This document shows, piece after piece, positions 5,355-11,635 of a DNA stretch of 11,635 bases. Position 1 is the first letter of the stretch. Each line of letters opens with the position of its first letter. The notes beneath the pieces are model-generated. The model was not told the DNA's origin, searched no databases, and worked only from the letters and a program-made list of their open reading frames with translations. The DNA is from Paracoccaceae bacterium (GTDB lineage: Bacteria > Pseudomonadota > Alphaproteobacteria > Rhodobacterales > Rhodobacteraceae): positions 1 to 11,635 of the forward strand of contig SBFT01000270.1 in NCBI GenBank assembly GCA_006227805.1. The letters are read 5' to 3'. Both the position numbers and the translations under genes were made by a program.

Positions 5355-6707
5355 TCAGGGGCAGAGGATGTCGTTCGCCAGCGCGAAGATCATCAGCGAC
5401 AGGACCAGCGTCAGGCCCACGCCCATCAGCACCCGCAGGGCGCGGTCGCTGGGCGGGCGGCCCGCCACGGCCTCGTAGGCGTAGAAGACCAGGTGCCCGC
5501 CATCGAGGACCGGGATGGGAAAGAGGTTCAGCAGCCCGACCGCCACCGACAGGACGGCGATGAACCAGATGAAGCTTTCGGCCCCCTGTTCGGCCATGGA
5601 CCCGGAGGCTTCGGCGATGCCGATGAACCCGGACATGTTGCAGGTGCTGATCGCCCCGGTGACCATGTGCCAGAGCCCCGAGAGCGAATTCTCGACCACC
5701 GCCCAGGTCTGGCTGACAGCGCCCGACAGCGCCTGTCCCGGGCCTTGCGTGACGGTCGCGGCCTCGAAGGCCATGCCGCCCAGGATGCCGATCCGCCATT
5801 CGGTGCGGAAGCCGCCATCGGGCCGGGGTTCGTCCACCCGCTTGGGCGCCAGCGCGAAGGGGATGATCTGGCCGTCGCGCCACACCTCCAGTTGCAGGAC
5901 CCGCCCGCCGGACCCTTCGACCGCCGTGCGGATCTGCTCGAAGGCGAAGATCGGCTGGCCGTCCACCGCGACGATCACGTCGCCGGGCCGGATGTCGATG
6001 TCGTCGGCCGCCCCGCGCGGCGCCACCTGAGAGACATAGGGCGGCATCAGGAAGGGGCCTTCCACGGCCATCTCGACGCCGTCGCGGCGCACCACGTAGT
6101 CCATCGGCTGGACCAGCGGCAGCGCATCGCTGAAGGCGCTCCACGCCTCCTCGTCGCCGATGGAGGGGGCCGGCACGCCCTCGACCGAGATGATCTCGTC
6201 GCCCGCGCGCAGATCGAACGCGCCCTGCGGCAAGGCCTGCATCTGGCCCACGGTCAGCGGATCGCGCGCGGTGCCCTGCATCATGAAGATGCCGGTGAAG
6301 ATCAGGATCGACATCGCGAAGTTGAAGGCCGGCCCCGCCGCCACCGTCGCCGTCCGCGCCCAGAGCGGCGCGCCATGCATCGTGCGCCGCAGCGCCGCCG
6401 GATCGGCCTGCGCCGCCGCCATCGACTGCGCGTCCTTGCCCGAAGCCGCATCGGCGTCGCCCGCGAATTTCACGAAGCCCCCGAAGGGCAGCGCCGCGAT
6501 CTGCCAGCGCGTGCCACGCCGGTCGGTGCGCGACCACAGGACCGGGCCGAAGCCGATCGAGAAGACCTCGGCATGGATGCCCGACCAGCGCCCGACGATG
6601 TAATGGCCGTATTCGTGGACCGCGACGATCACCGACAGTGCGATGATGAAGGCCGCCAGTTGCCAGGCCACGCCACCGAACTGGGGGAGGAATCCGAAAA
6701 TATCCAA
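5355..6707 (-). CDS. rseP: Site-2 intramembrane zinc metalloprotease RseP
   Basis: RseP is an inner-membrane protease that cleaves transmembrane anti-sigma factors and remnant signal peptides during envelope stress. The 450 residues show HEYGH at 31-35 (zinc ligands His31 and His35, catalytic Glu32) in the first membrane segment. A GFVKFAGD membrane-associated region (77-84) follows, then a second segment at about 120-143, two PDZ domains (about 150-218 and 225-290), and NLFPIPVLDGGH (394-405) with the third zinc ligand Asp402. A final membrane helix covers about 425-445. The start is TTG at 6707, 4 bases after the dxr stop. It gives the N-terminus expected for the family (short extension, then helix), with AGG 8 bases upstream. 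In the conserved NxSGP motif near residue 357 the Pro is Phe (NMSGF). All catalytic residues are intact. Confidence 0.95.
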   Translation of the reverse strand: MDIFGFLPQFGGVAWQLAAFIIALSVIVAVHEYGHYIVGRWSGIHAEVFSIGFGPVLWSRTDRRGTRWQIAALPFGGFVKFAGDADAASGKDAQSMAAAQADPAALRRTMHGAPLWARTATVAAGPAFNFAMSILIFTGIFMMQGTARDPLTVGQMQALPQGAFDLRAGDEIISVEGVPAPSIGDEEAWSAFSDALPLVQPMDYVVRRDGVEMAVEGPFLMPPYVSQVAPRGAADDIDIRPGDVIVAVDGQPIFAFEQIRTAVEGSGGRVLQLEVWRDGQIIPFALAPKRVDEPRPDGGFRTEWRIGILGGMAFEAATVTQGPGQALSGAVSQTWAVVENSLSGLWHMVTGAISTCNMSGFIGIAEASGSMAEQGAESFIWFIAVLSVAVGLLNLFPIPVLDGGHLVFYAYEAVAGRPPSDRALRVLMGVGLTLVLSLMIFALANDILCP

Positions 6708-6711
6708 AAGC

Positions 6712-7884
6712 TCAACCTGCTCGCTCTGCCATCACCTGATCGGCCCGCATACGGGCGAGATGGTCTGTTTGCGTGACGTTATCAAGGGTCATTGCGGCGT
6801 CAATGAGGCCCGCTTCGGACTCGAACCGGGTCAGGACCTCCTCGACCACGACCGCCATGTCGGTGAAGCGGATGCGCCCGGCGATGAAGGCGTCGAGCGC
6901 GCGCTCCTTGGCCGCGTTGAAGACCGCGCCCGAGAGGCCGCCGCGGTCCATCACGGCCCGCGCCAGGCGCAGCGCAGGATAGCGCGTGAGGTCCGGCGCG
7001 CGGAAGGTGAGCGAGGCCACCTGCGCCAGGTCCAGCCGCGCCACCGGCAGATGCCGCCGGTCCGGCCAGTGCAGGGCATAGCCGATGGCGTGCCGCATGT
7101 CCGGCGGGCCCACATGCGCCATCAGCGCGCCGTCGCGGAAACCGACGATGGCATGGACCAGGCTCTCGGGGTGGATGATGGTTTCGATCTGGTCGGGGCG
7201 GACGCCGAAATATTCCTTGGTTTCAATAAGCTCCAGGCCCTTGTTGAACATGGACGCGCTGTCGATGGTGATGCGCTGGCCCATGTCCCAGTTCGGATGG
7301 CTGGAGGCCTCGGCCAGGGTCGCGTGCTCCAGCGCCTCGATCGGCCAGTCGCGGAAGGCGCCGCCCGATCCGGTGATGACGATGCGCTCGACCGCCGACA
7401 TGTCCTCGCCCACCAGGGCCTGGAAGACCGCCGAATGCTCGCTGTCCACCGGCAGGAGGCGCGCGTCGTTGGCGCGCGCGGTGGCCAGCACCAGCGATCC
7501 GGCGCAGACCAGCGATTCCTTGTTGGCCAGCGCCAGCGTCGCGCCCTGTTCCAGCGCGGCGAGGCCCGGCGCGAGGCCCGCCGCCCCGACGATCGCCGAC
7601 ATCACCCAGTCGGCCGGGCGGGACGCTGCCTCGACCAGGGCGCGCGGTCCGGCCGCCGCCTCGACCCCGCTGCCGGCCAGGGCGTCGCGCAGGTCCTGAA
7701 GGCGCGCGGGATCGGCGGTGACCGCAAGGCCCGCGCGCAGGCGGATCGCATCCGCGGCCAGTCGCGCGATGTTGCCGGACCCGGTCAGCGCGACCACCTG
7801 ATAGGCGTCGGGATCGCGCGCGATCAGGTCGATCGTGTTCTGCCCGATCGAGCCCGTGGCACCCAGGATCGTCACCCGCTTCAT
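6712..7884 (-). CDS. dxr: 1-deoxy-D-xylulose 5-phosphate reductoisomerase
   Basis: Dxr (IspC) rearranges and reduces DXP to 2-C-methyl-D-erythritol 4-phosphate with NADPH, the committed step of the MEP isoprenoid pathway and the fosmidomycin target. The 390 residues match the family length. GATGSIGQ (8-15) is the NADPH-binding loop and NKES (121-124) a second family motif. PVDSEH (145-150) holds metal ligands Asp147 and Glu149. TGSGGAF (171-177) and SHPNWDMG (195-202) form the flexible substrate loop. FNKGLELIE (213-221) holds the Asn, Lys and Glu218 of the active site. The ATG at 7884 overlaps the cdsA stop in an ATGA. A longer open frame that continues upstream is only uppS and cdsA read in the wrong frame. 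Downstream rseP follows after 4 bases. Dxr beside UppS supplies precursors for the same lipid carrier. Confidence 0.97.
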   Translation of the reverse strand: MKRVTILGATGSIGQNTIDLIARDPDAYQVVALTGSGNIARLAADAIRLRAGLAVTADPARLQDLRDALAGSGVEAAAGPRALVEAASRPADWVMSAIVGAAGLAPGLAALEQGATLALANKESLVCAGSLVLATARANDARLLPVDSEHSAVFQALVGEDMSAVERIVITGSGGAFRDWPIEALEHATLAEASSHPNWDMGQRITIDSASMFNKGLELIETKEYFGVRPDQIETIIHPESLVHAIVGFRDGALMAHVGPPDMRHAIGYALHWPDRRHLPVARLDLAQVASLTFRAPDLTRYPALRLARAVMDRGGLSGAVFNAAKERALDAFIAGRIRFTDMAVVVEEVLTRFESEAGLIDAAMTLDNVTQTDHLARMRADQVMAERAG

Positions 7885-8675
7885 GGCGCGAAGCCTTGCG
7901 GCAGGGTGAAGAACAAGGTGGCGACCAGAAGGAAGATGGACGCGCCCAGCATGCCGTCGAAGCGGTCCAGAACTCCCCCGTGACCGGGGATAAGGTTGCT
8001 GGAATCCTTCACCCCCACCCGGCGCTTGATGGCGCTTTCCCAGATGTCGCCCAGTTGCGAGGCGAAGGACATCGCCACCGACACCAGGACCAGGACCGCC
8101 CCGCCCCCGGCATGGACGGCGAAGCCCAGGCCCACCAGCGCCGCCGCGATCCAGCCGCCCACCGTGCCGGCCCATGTCTTCTTGGGGCTGATGCGCGGCC
8201 AGAACCTGGGCCCGCCGATCAGCCGGCCGGCGAAATAGCCCGCCACGTCGGTCGCGACCACCACCAGCGCCAGCCACAGCATCCAGACGAAGCCGAAATC
8301 GTCGCGCAGCGTCGTCATCTCCCAGCCCGCCAGCAGGACGGCGGTGCCGAAGGCGACGAAGAGACCGCGATGCGCCGTGACATGGGACAGGCCCACCAGC
8401 ACCGGCGCCAGCAGGAGCGGAAGGGTCCAGATCAGCGGCAGATAGCCCGCGGCCAGCGAGGCAGCCCCCGCCAGCACGCCCAGCCGCAGCGCCGCGCCCG
8501 GATCGGCGGGCGCCAGCATTCGCACCAGTTCCCACAGCATCGCGCCGCAGACGATGGCGATGAAGGCGTGGAACACGTGACCGCCCAGCGCGACGGCGCC
8601 CAGGCCCAGCGCCAGCATCACCGCGCCCGAGCCCATGCGCAGCGCCAGGTCCGGCCAGCGGCCTTCGGTCGTCAC
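7881..8675 (-). CDS. cdsA: Phosphatidate cytidylyltransferase CdsA
   Basis: CdsA makes CDP-diacylglycerol from CTP and phosphatidate, the branch point of phospholipid synthesis, in the inner membrane. The 264-residue product is almost wholly hydrophobic helices (about 15-30, 34-53, 65-80, 83-98, 105-118, 130-150, 172-188, 192-207). It ends with the CDS signature at 214-240: SAIKRRVGVKD, then LIPGHGGVLDRFD. PKKTWAG (164-170) is also conserved. The start is GTG at 8675, overlapping the uppS stop in GTGA, and the stop overlaps the dxr start. This double overlap implies tight coupling of uppS-cdsA-dxr translation. Family members run about 260-285 residues, so it is complete. Confidence 0.96.
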   Translation of the reverse strand: MTTEGRWPDLALRMGSGAVMLALGLGAVALGGHVFHAFIAIVCGAMLWELVRMLAPADPGAALRLGVLAGAASLAAGYLPLIWTLPLLLAPVLVGLSHVTAHRGLFVAFGTAVLLAGWEMTTLRDDFGFVWMLWLALVVVATDVAGYFAGRLIGGPRFWPRISPKKTWAGTVGGWIAAALVGLGFAVHAGGGAVLVLVSVAMSFASQLGDIWESAIKRRVGVKDSSNLIPGHGGVLDRFDGMLGASIFLLVATLFFTLPQGFAP

Positions 8676-9430
8676 GGCTTGACCCCGCCGAAGCGGCGGT
8701 CGCGCTTGCCGTAGGACCGGCAGAGCCGCTCGAGTTCGGCGGCGGTGAAATCGGGCCAGAGCGTGTCGATGAATTCGTATTCCGCATAGGCCGATTGCCA
8801 GAGCAGGAAATTCGAGATCCGCGCCTCGCCACTGGTGCGGATGACCAGGTCGGGATCGGGCAGGACGCGGGTGTCGAGATAGCGCGGCAGCGTCTCCTCG
8901 TCCACGTCATCGGGGTTCAGGCGCCCCTCGGCCACGTCGCGGGCCAGGCGCCTCGTGGCGCGCGCCACCTCGTCGCGGCCGCCGTAATTGATCGCGATGG
9001 TCAGGTTGACCAGCGTGTTGCCCGCGGTCAGCCGTTCCAGTTCGTCCATCAGCTCGATCAGCTTGGCATCCAGGCGCACCCGGTCACCGATGAAGCGCAC
9101 GCGGACATTCTCGGCCGCAAGCGCGCGCATCTCGCGCGAGATGTAACGGCGGAAGAGGCTCATCAGCCCGGCCACCTCGACCTGGGTGCGCTTCCAGTTC
9201 TCGGTCGAGAAGGCGAAGATGGTCAGATGCGTGATGCCCAGCCTGGGGCAGGCCTCGACCACCTCGCGCACCCGGCGCGCCCCGGCGTGGTGGCCGAACA
9301 GGCGGGGCCGCCCGCGCTGGGTCGCCCAGCGCCCGTTGCCGTCCATGATGATGGCGACATGGTGCGGGCCGGAAAAGCCCCCGCCCGGGACCTGCACGGC
9401 AAGCGAAGCGCTGCTCGGGTCCTTGGGCAT
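8672..9430 (-). CDS. uppS: Undecaprenyl (polyprenyl) diphosphate synthase, cis-type
   Basis: UppS adds isopentenyl units to farnesyl diphosphate in cis configuration, giving the lipid carrier for peptidoglycan and surface polysaccharides. The 252-residue product shows IIMDGNGRWA (27-36) with catalytic Asp30, HHAGARR (47-53), AFSTENW (73-79), NYGGRDE (148-154), IRTSGEARISNFLLWQ (197-212) and LWPDF (224-228). This set is diagnostic of the family. The ATG at 9430 is chosen because it is 7 bases after the frr stop and yields the normal length. A further in-frame start would extend it back into frr. The stop overlaps the cdsA GTG start. About 20 residues of Ser/Ala/Gly-rich tail precede the core; they carry no recognised motif. 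Confidence 0.96.
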   Translation of the reverse strand: MPKDPSSASLAVQVPGGGFSGPHHVAIIMDGNGRWATQRGRPRLFGHHAGARRVREVVEACPRLGITHLTIFAFSTENWKRTQVEVAGLMSLFRRYISREMRALAAENVRVRFIGDRVRLDAKLIELMDELERLTAGNTLVNLTIAINYGGRDEVARATRRLARDVAEGRLNPDDVDEETLPRYLDTRVLPDPDLVIRTSGEARISNFLLWQSAYAEYEFIDTLWPDFTAAELERLCRSYGKRDRRFGGVKP

Positions 9431-9437
9431 CTGGGCG

Positions 9438-10001
9438 TCAGACCTGCATGATTTCGGCTTGCTTGGTTTCCAGCGCCGCATCGACCGCGGCGATCATCTT
9501 CTTGGTCAGGTCCTCGACCTCGCTCTCCCAGAACTTCTGGTCGTCCTCGGACAGGCCGTCGGCCTTGGCCTTCTTGATCATGTCCATGCCGTCGCGGCGC
9601 ACGTTGCGCACGGCGACGCGCGCGCCCTCGGCATATTGCCCCGCGACCTTGGTCAGCTCGCGGCGGCGTTCCTCGTTCAGTTCGGGGATCGGCAGCATGA
9701 TGATCGTGCCGTTCAGCTGCGGATTGATCCCGAGGCCCGATTCCCGGATCGCCTTTTCCACCTTGCCGACCAGCGACTTGTCCCAGACGTTGATGGTGAC
9801 CATCCGCGGTTCGGGCACGTTGATCGTTCCGACCTGGTTGATCGGCGTGGGCGAGCCATAGGCGTCGACCATCACCGGTTCCAGCATCGAGGCGCTGGCC
9901 CGTCCGGTGCGCAGCGACGCGAATTCCGTTCTCAGCGACGCGATCGCGCCGTCCATCCGGCGCTGCAGATCGTCGATATCAAGCTCGAAGTCCTCGGCCA
10001 T
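9438..10001 (-). CDS. frr: Ribosome recycling factor
   Basis: RRF, with EF-G, splits post-termination ribosomes in the cytoplasm. The 187 residues match the usual 185. The N-terminal helix holds LRTEFASLRTGRAS (about 23-36), including the family-defining TGRAS motif. Domain II lies at about 31-104 (INVPEPRMVTINVWDKS, then GINPQLNGTIIMLPIPELNEERR). The C-terminal helices include VRNVRRDGMDMIKKAK (132-147). The ATG at 10001 has a strong GGGGAG site 7 bases upstream. It follows pyrH by 60 bases, which include a perfect palindrome. pyrH-frr pairing is near universal in bacteria. Confidence 0.97.
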   Translation of the reverse strand: MAEDFELDIDDLQRRMDGAIASLRTEFASLRTGRASASMLEPVMVDAYGSPTPINQVGTINVPEPRMVTINVWDKSLVGKVEKAIRESGLGINPQLNGTIIMLPIPELNEERRRELTKVAGQYAEGARVAVRNVRRDGMDMIKKAKADGLSEDDQKFWESEVEDLTKKMIAAVDAALETKQAEIMQV

Positions 10002-10028
10002 GTCTGCTCTCCCCGTCTCCTCGGTCGT

Positions 10029-10047
10029 GGCGCAGGCTGCCTGCGCC
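10029..10047. repeat. Perfect 19-base palindrome (hairpin) in the pyrH-frr gap
   Basis: Arms 10029-10037 and 10039-10047 are perfectly complementary around one central base. In minus-strand RNA this gives an 8-bp all-strong stem, GGCGCAGG with CCTGCGCC, and a 3-base loop. No T-run follows in the direction of transcription (next bases ACGACCGAGG), so it is not a standard terminator. It could be an RNA-stability or processing hairpin or a partial attenuator setting the pyrH:frr ratio. It ends about 27 bases before the frr start and does not cover its ribosome site. Confidence 0.6.
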
Positions 10048-10061
10048 GCGCCCTCTTATCC

Positions 10062-10823
10062 TCAACCATGCACCTTTGTATAGGTGCCGCGCCCCGCCAG
10101 GATCCCCCGGAAGCCGCCCGGTTCGTCCAGCGAGAACACGATGATCGGCAGGTTGTTGTCCCGCGCCAGCGCGATGGCGCTGGCATCCATGACGCCCAGC
10201 CGCTTGGCCAGGCAATCGTCATAGCTGACGGTGTCGTAGCGCTTGGCGTCCGGATACTTGTTGGGGTCCTTGTCATAGACCCCGTCCACCTTGGTGCCCT
10301 TGAAGATCGCCTCGCAGTTCATCTCGTTGGCGCGCAGCGTGGCGGCGGTGTCGGTGGTGAAATAGGGGTTCCCCGTCCCGGCGGCGAAGATGCAGATCCG
10401 CTTCTTTTCAAGGTGCCGCACCGCGCGGCGGCGGATATAGGGTTCGGCCACCTCGTTCATGGTGATGGCGCTGATCACGCGGGTGAAGACGCCCTTGGCT
10501 TCCAGCGCGGATTGCATCGCCAGCGCGTTCATCACGGTCGCCAGCATCCCCATGTAGTCGGCGGTCGTCCGCTCCATCCCCTGGGCCGAGCCCTGGAGGC
10601 CGCGGAAGATGTTGCCGCCCCCGATCACCATGCAGATCTCGACCCCCAGGTCATGAACCGACTTCACCTCGTCCGCGATGCGCTCGACCGTGGGCGGATG
10701 CAGGCCGAATCCCTGGTCGCCCATCAGCGCCTCGCCCGAGATCTTGAGCATGACGCGTTTATAGGTGGTGTCGGGAAGCTGTTCGGTCTGGTCTTTCGCC
10801 TCGGCGGCTGCGGGGTCGGTCAT
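10062..10823 (-). CDS. pyrH: UMP kinase PyrH
   Basis: PyrH phosphorylates UMP to UDP with ATP, an essential step of pyrimidine supply, and is a hexameric cytoplasmic enzyme of the amino-acid-kinase fold. From ATG 10823 it has 253 residues. KISGEAL (27-33) binds phosphate and GGGNIFRG (68-75) is the UMP loop. ERTTADYMGM (84-93) is the family motif. AGTGNPYFTTDTAA (148-161) and KVDGVYDKDP (178-187) line the ATP site. The start is preferred because GGAG lies about 6 bases upstream and because an in-frame candidate at 10862 overlaps the proposed promoter. A roughly 20-residue polar N-terminal tail (Asp, Glu, Ala, Thr) precedes the core. It is the first visible gene of the minus-strand block. tsf, often upstream elsewhere, is not here, because divergent miaA takes that position. 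Confidence 0.97.
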   Translation of the reverse strand: MTDPAAAEAKDQTEQLPDTTYKRVMLKISGEALMGDQGFGLHPPTVERIADEVKSVHDLGVEICMVIGGGNIFRGLQGSAQGMERTTADYMGMLATVMNALAMQSALEAKGVFTRVISAITMNEVAEPYIRRRAVRHLEKKRICIFAAGTGNPYFTTDTAATLRANEMNCEAIFKGTKVDGVYDKDPNKYPDAKRYDTVSYDDCLAKRLGVMDASAIALARDNNLPIIVFSLDEPGGFRGILAGRGTYTKVHG

Positions 10824-10860
10824 CTTGCGCTCCGGGCTTGGACGGGGTTGATTGGGGCGC

Positions 10861-10889
10861 AAAATGTCTCAATTCGCGCCGGGTTTCAA
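10861..10889 (-). promoter_or_regulatory. Candidate pyrH promoter with upstream A-tract
   Basis: Minus-strand TTGAAA (10889-10884) is separated by 17 bases from CATTTT (10866-10861), a fair -35 with a weak -10. Transcription would begin near 10855, about 31 bases before the pyrH ATG. An AAAAAA run at 10911-10906 falls near -51 to -56, where an UP element would lie. This intergenic region also has to drive miaA the other way. The call is motif-based only. Confidence 0.45.
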
Positions 10890-10941
10890 TGCGGCTTGCC
10901 CGCCCTTTTTTCCCCGCGCCACCAGTCACGGGTCGGACCGC

Positions 10942-11635
10942 TTGACTCTGCTTGCCCAAGTTCCCGAGATCCCCCGCGACAGGCCGGTCCTGATCGCGGG
11001 GCCCACCGCCAGCGGCAAGTCGGCGCTGGCGATGGAGATCGCCGCACGCGACGGCGGCGTGATCGTGAACGCCGACGCGGCACAGGTCTTCGACTGCTGG
11101 CGCATCGTGACCGCGCGGCCCGAGCCGCAGGACGAGGCCGCCCTGCCCCATGCCCTCTATGGTCACGTGGCCTGGAACCGGCCCTATTCCGCGGGCCACT
11201 GGCTGCGCGACGTGCTGCCGCTTCTGCGGGGCGGGCCGCGCCCGATCATCGTGGGGGGGACGGGTCTCTATTTCCTGGGGCTGACCGAGGGCATGGCCGA
11301 CATTCCCGCCACCCCGCCCGCGATCCGCGCGGCGGCCAATGCGCGGGACCTCGAGGCGCTGGTCGCGGACCTCGACGCCGCGACGGCGGCGCGGATCGAC
11401 CTGGCCAATCCCGCGCGGGTGCGCCGCGCCTGGGAGGTCCTGCGCACGACCGGGCGGGGCCTGGCCGCCTGGCAGGACGAGACCCCGCCCCCCGCCCTGA
11501 AGCTGGCCGAGGCCTGCGCGCTGGTGATCGACGCGCCCAAGCCCTGGCTGACCCCGCGCATCGAACGCCGCTTCGACCAGATGATCGCGATGGGCGCGCT
11601 GGACGAGGTGGCGGCGATGGCCGATCGCTACGACC
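10942..11635 (+). CDS. miaA: tRNA dimethylallyltransferase MiaA (partial, C-terminus off the right edge)
   Basis: MiaA adds a dimethylallyl group to A37 of tRNAs reading U-initial codons, using DMAPP, a product of the MEP pathway that dxr feeds. About 231 residues are visible; families run near 290-310. GPTASGKSA (20-28) is the P-loop, and NADAAQVF (43-50) holds the conserved Asp45. LYGHVAWNRPYSAGHW, VGGTGLYF and RRAWEVLRTTGRGLAAWQ follow in order. The start is uncertain. TTG at 10942 gives a family-like N-terminus (TLLAQVPEIPRDRPVLIAG). An in-frame ATG at 10864 would add 26 residues rich in Pro and Phe, and it coincides with the proposed pyrH -10. The segment between IPATPP and RRAWEV is about 8 residues shorter than in E. 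coli. A weak TTGATT (10848-10853) could be the -35 box. Confidence 0.93.
   Translation, partial: MTLLAQVPEIPRDRPVLIAGPTASGKSALAMEIAARDGGVIVNADAAQVFDCWRIVTARPEPQDEAALPHALYGHVAWNRPYSAGHWLRDVLPLLRGGPRPIIVGGTGLYFLGLTEGMADIPATPPAIRAAANARDLEALVADLDAATAARIDLANPARVRRAWEVLRTTGRGLAAWQDETPPPALKLAEACALVIDAPKPWLTPRIERRFDQMIAMGALDEVAAMADRYD

Noticed and set aside
5235..6776. A 513-codon plus-strand open frame opposite rseP
   Set aside because: It is rich in Arg, His and Asp with no recognisable domain. The minus-strand frame is a complete RseP with HEYGH and LDGG motifs.
6712..8910. A 732-residue frame suggesting a fusion upstream of Dxr
   Set aside because: The first about 340 residues are uppS and cdsA read out of frame. 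Dxr proper starts at the ATG at 7884, where it overlaps the cdsA stop.
10759..11199. A minus-strand open frame of 146 residues over the start of miaA
   Set aside because: It overlaps the P-loop region of miaA in antisense, has no motif, and would also overlap the pyrH start and promoter.
1..11635. Signs of a mobile island, phage, CRISPR array or defence system
   Set aside because: All recognised genes are conserved housekeeping or envelope genes in a familiar order. I found no transposase, integrase, direct-repeat array or tRNA attachment site, and composition looks even.

Overview
The window comes from a G+C-rich alphaproteobacterium, most likely a member of the Rhodobacterales (Rhodobacteraceae/Paracoccaceae type). 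This rests on the gene order, on the use of LpxI rather than LpxH for the UDP-diacylglucosamine hydrolysis step, and on the wording of the proteins. It holds a core, chromosomal cell-envelope cluster. I see no mobile element, CRISPR array, tRNA, rRNA or foreign-looking block.

Layout. Eleven genes lie on the minus strand and are read right to left: pyrH (UMP kinase), frr (ribosome recycling factor), uppS (undecaprenyl-PP synthase), cdsA (CDP-diacylglycerol synthase), dxr (DXP reductoisomerase), rseP (site-2 protease), a 42-residue membrane microprotein, bamA, skp/ompH, fabZ, lpxA and, cut by the left edge, lpxI. That is eleven recognised families plus the microprotein. One gene, miaA, is divergent on the plus strand at the right edge and is cut by it.

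Spacing divides the minus strand into transcription blocks. uppS/cdsA and cdsA/dxr overlap by 4 bases, and dxr/rseP are 4 bases apart. The microprotein follows rseP, and a good intrinsic terminator (about 5035-5071) comes after it. A TTGACA promoter for bamA overlaps the distal end of the terminator's T-rich tail. The second block is bamA-skp-fabZ-lpxA-lpxI, with a 91-base gap before fabZ, a 4-base overlap at fabZ/lpxA and a 4-base gap at lpxA/lpxI. pyrH has a candidate promoter in the 118-base region shared with miaA. A perfect 19-base palindrome lies in the pyrH-frr gap.

How the genes work together. dxr feeds the MEP isoprenoid pathway. UppS uses those isoprenoids to make the lipid carrier for peptidoglycan and O-antigen. 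CdsA commits phosphatidate to phospholipids. FabZ supplies acyl chains, LpxA and LpxI are early lipid A enzymes, Skp and BamA chaperone and insert outer-membrane proteins, and RseP cuts membrane-bound regulators in envelope stress. pyrH and frr tie the cluster to nucleotide supply and translation.

No exotic new system is evident. The points most worth a second look are the microprotein between rseP and bamA, the abutting terminator and promoter, an acidic segment in LpxI where the family usually runs into its second domain, a Gly-to-Ala change at the LpxA acyl-ruler position, and a Pro-to-Phe change in a conserved RseP motif.
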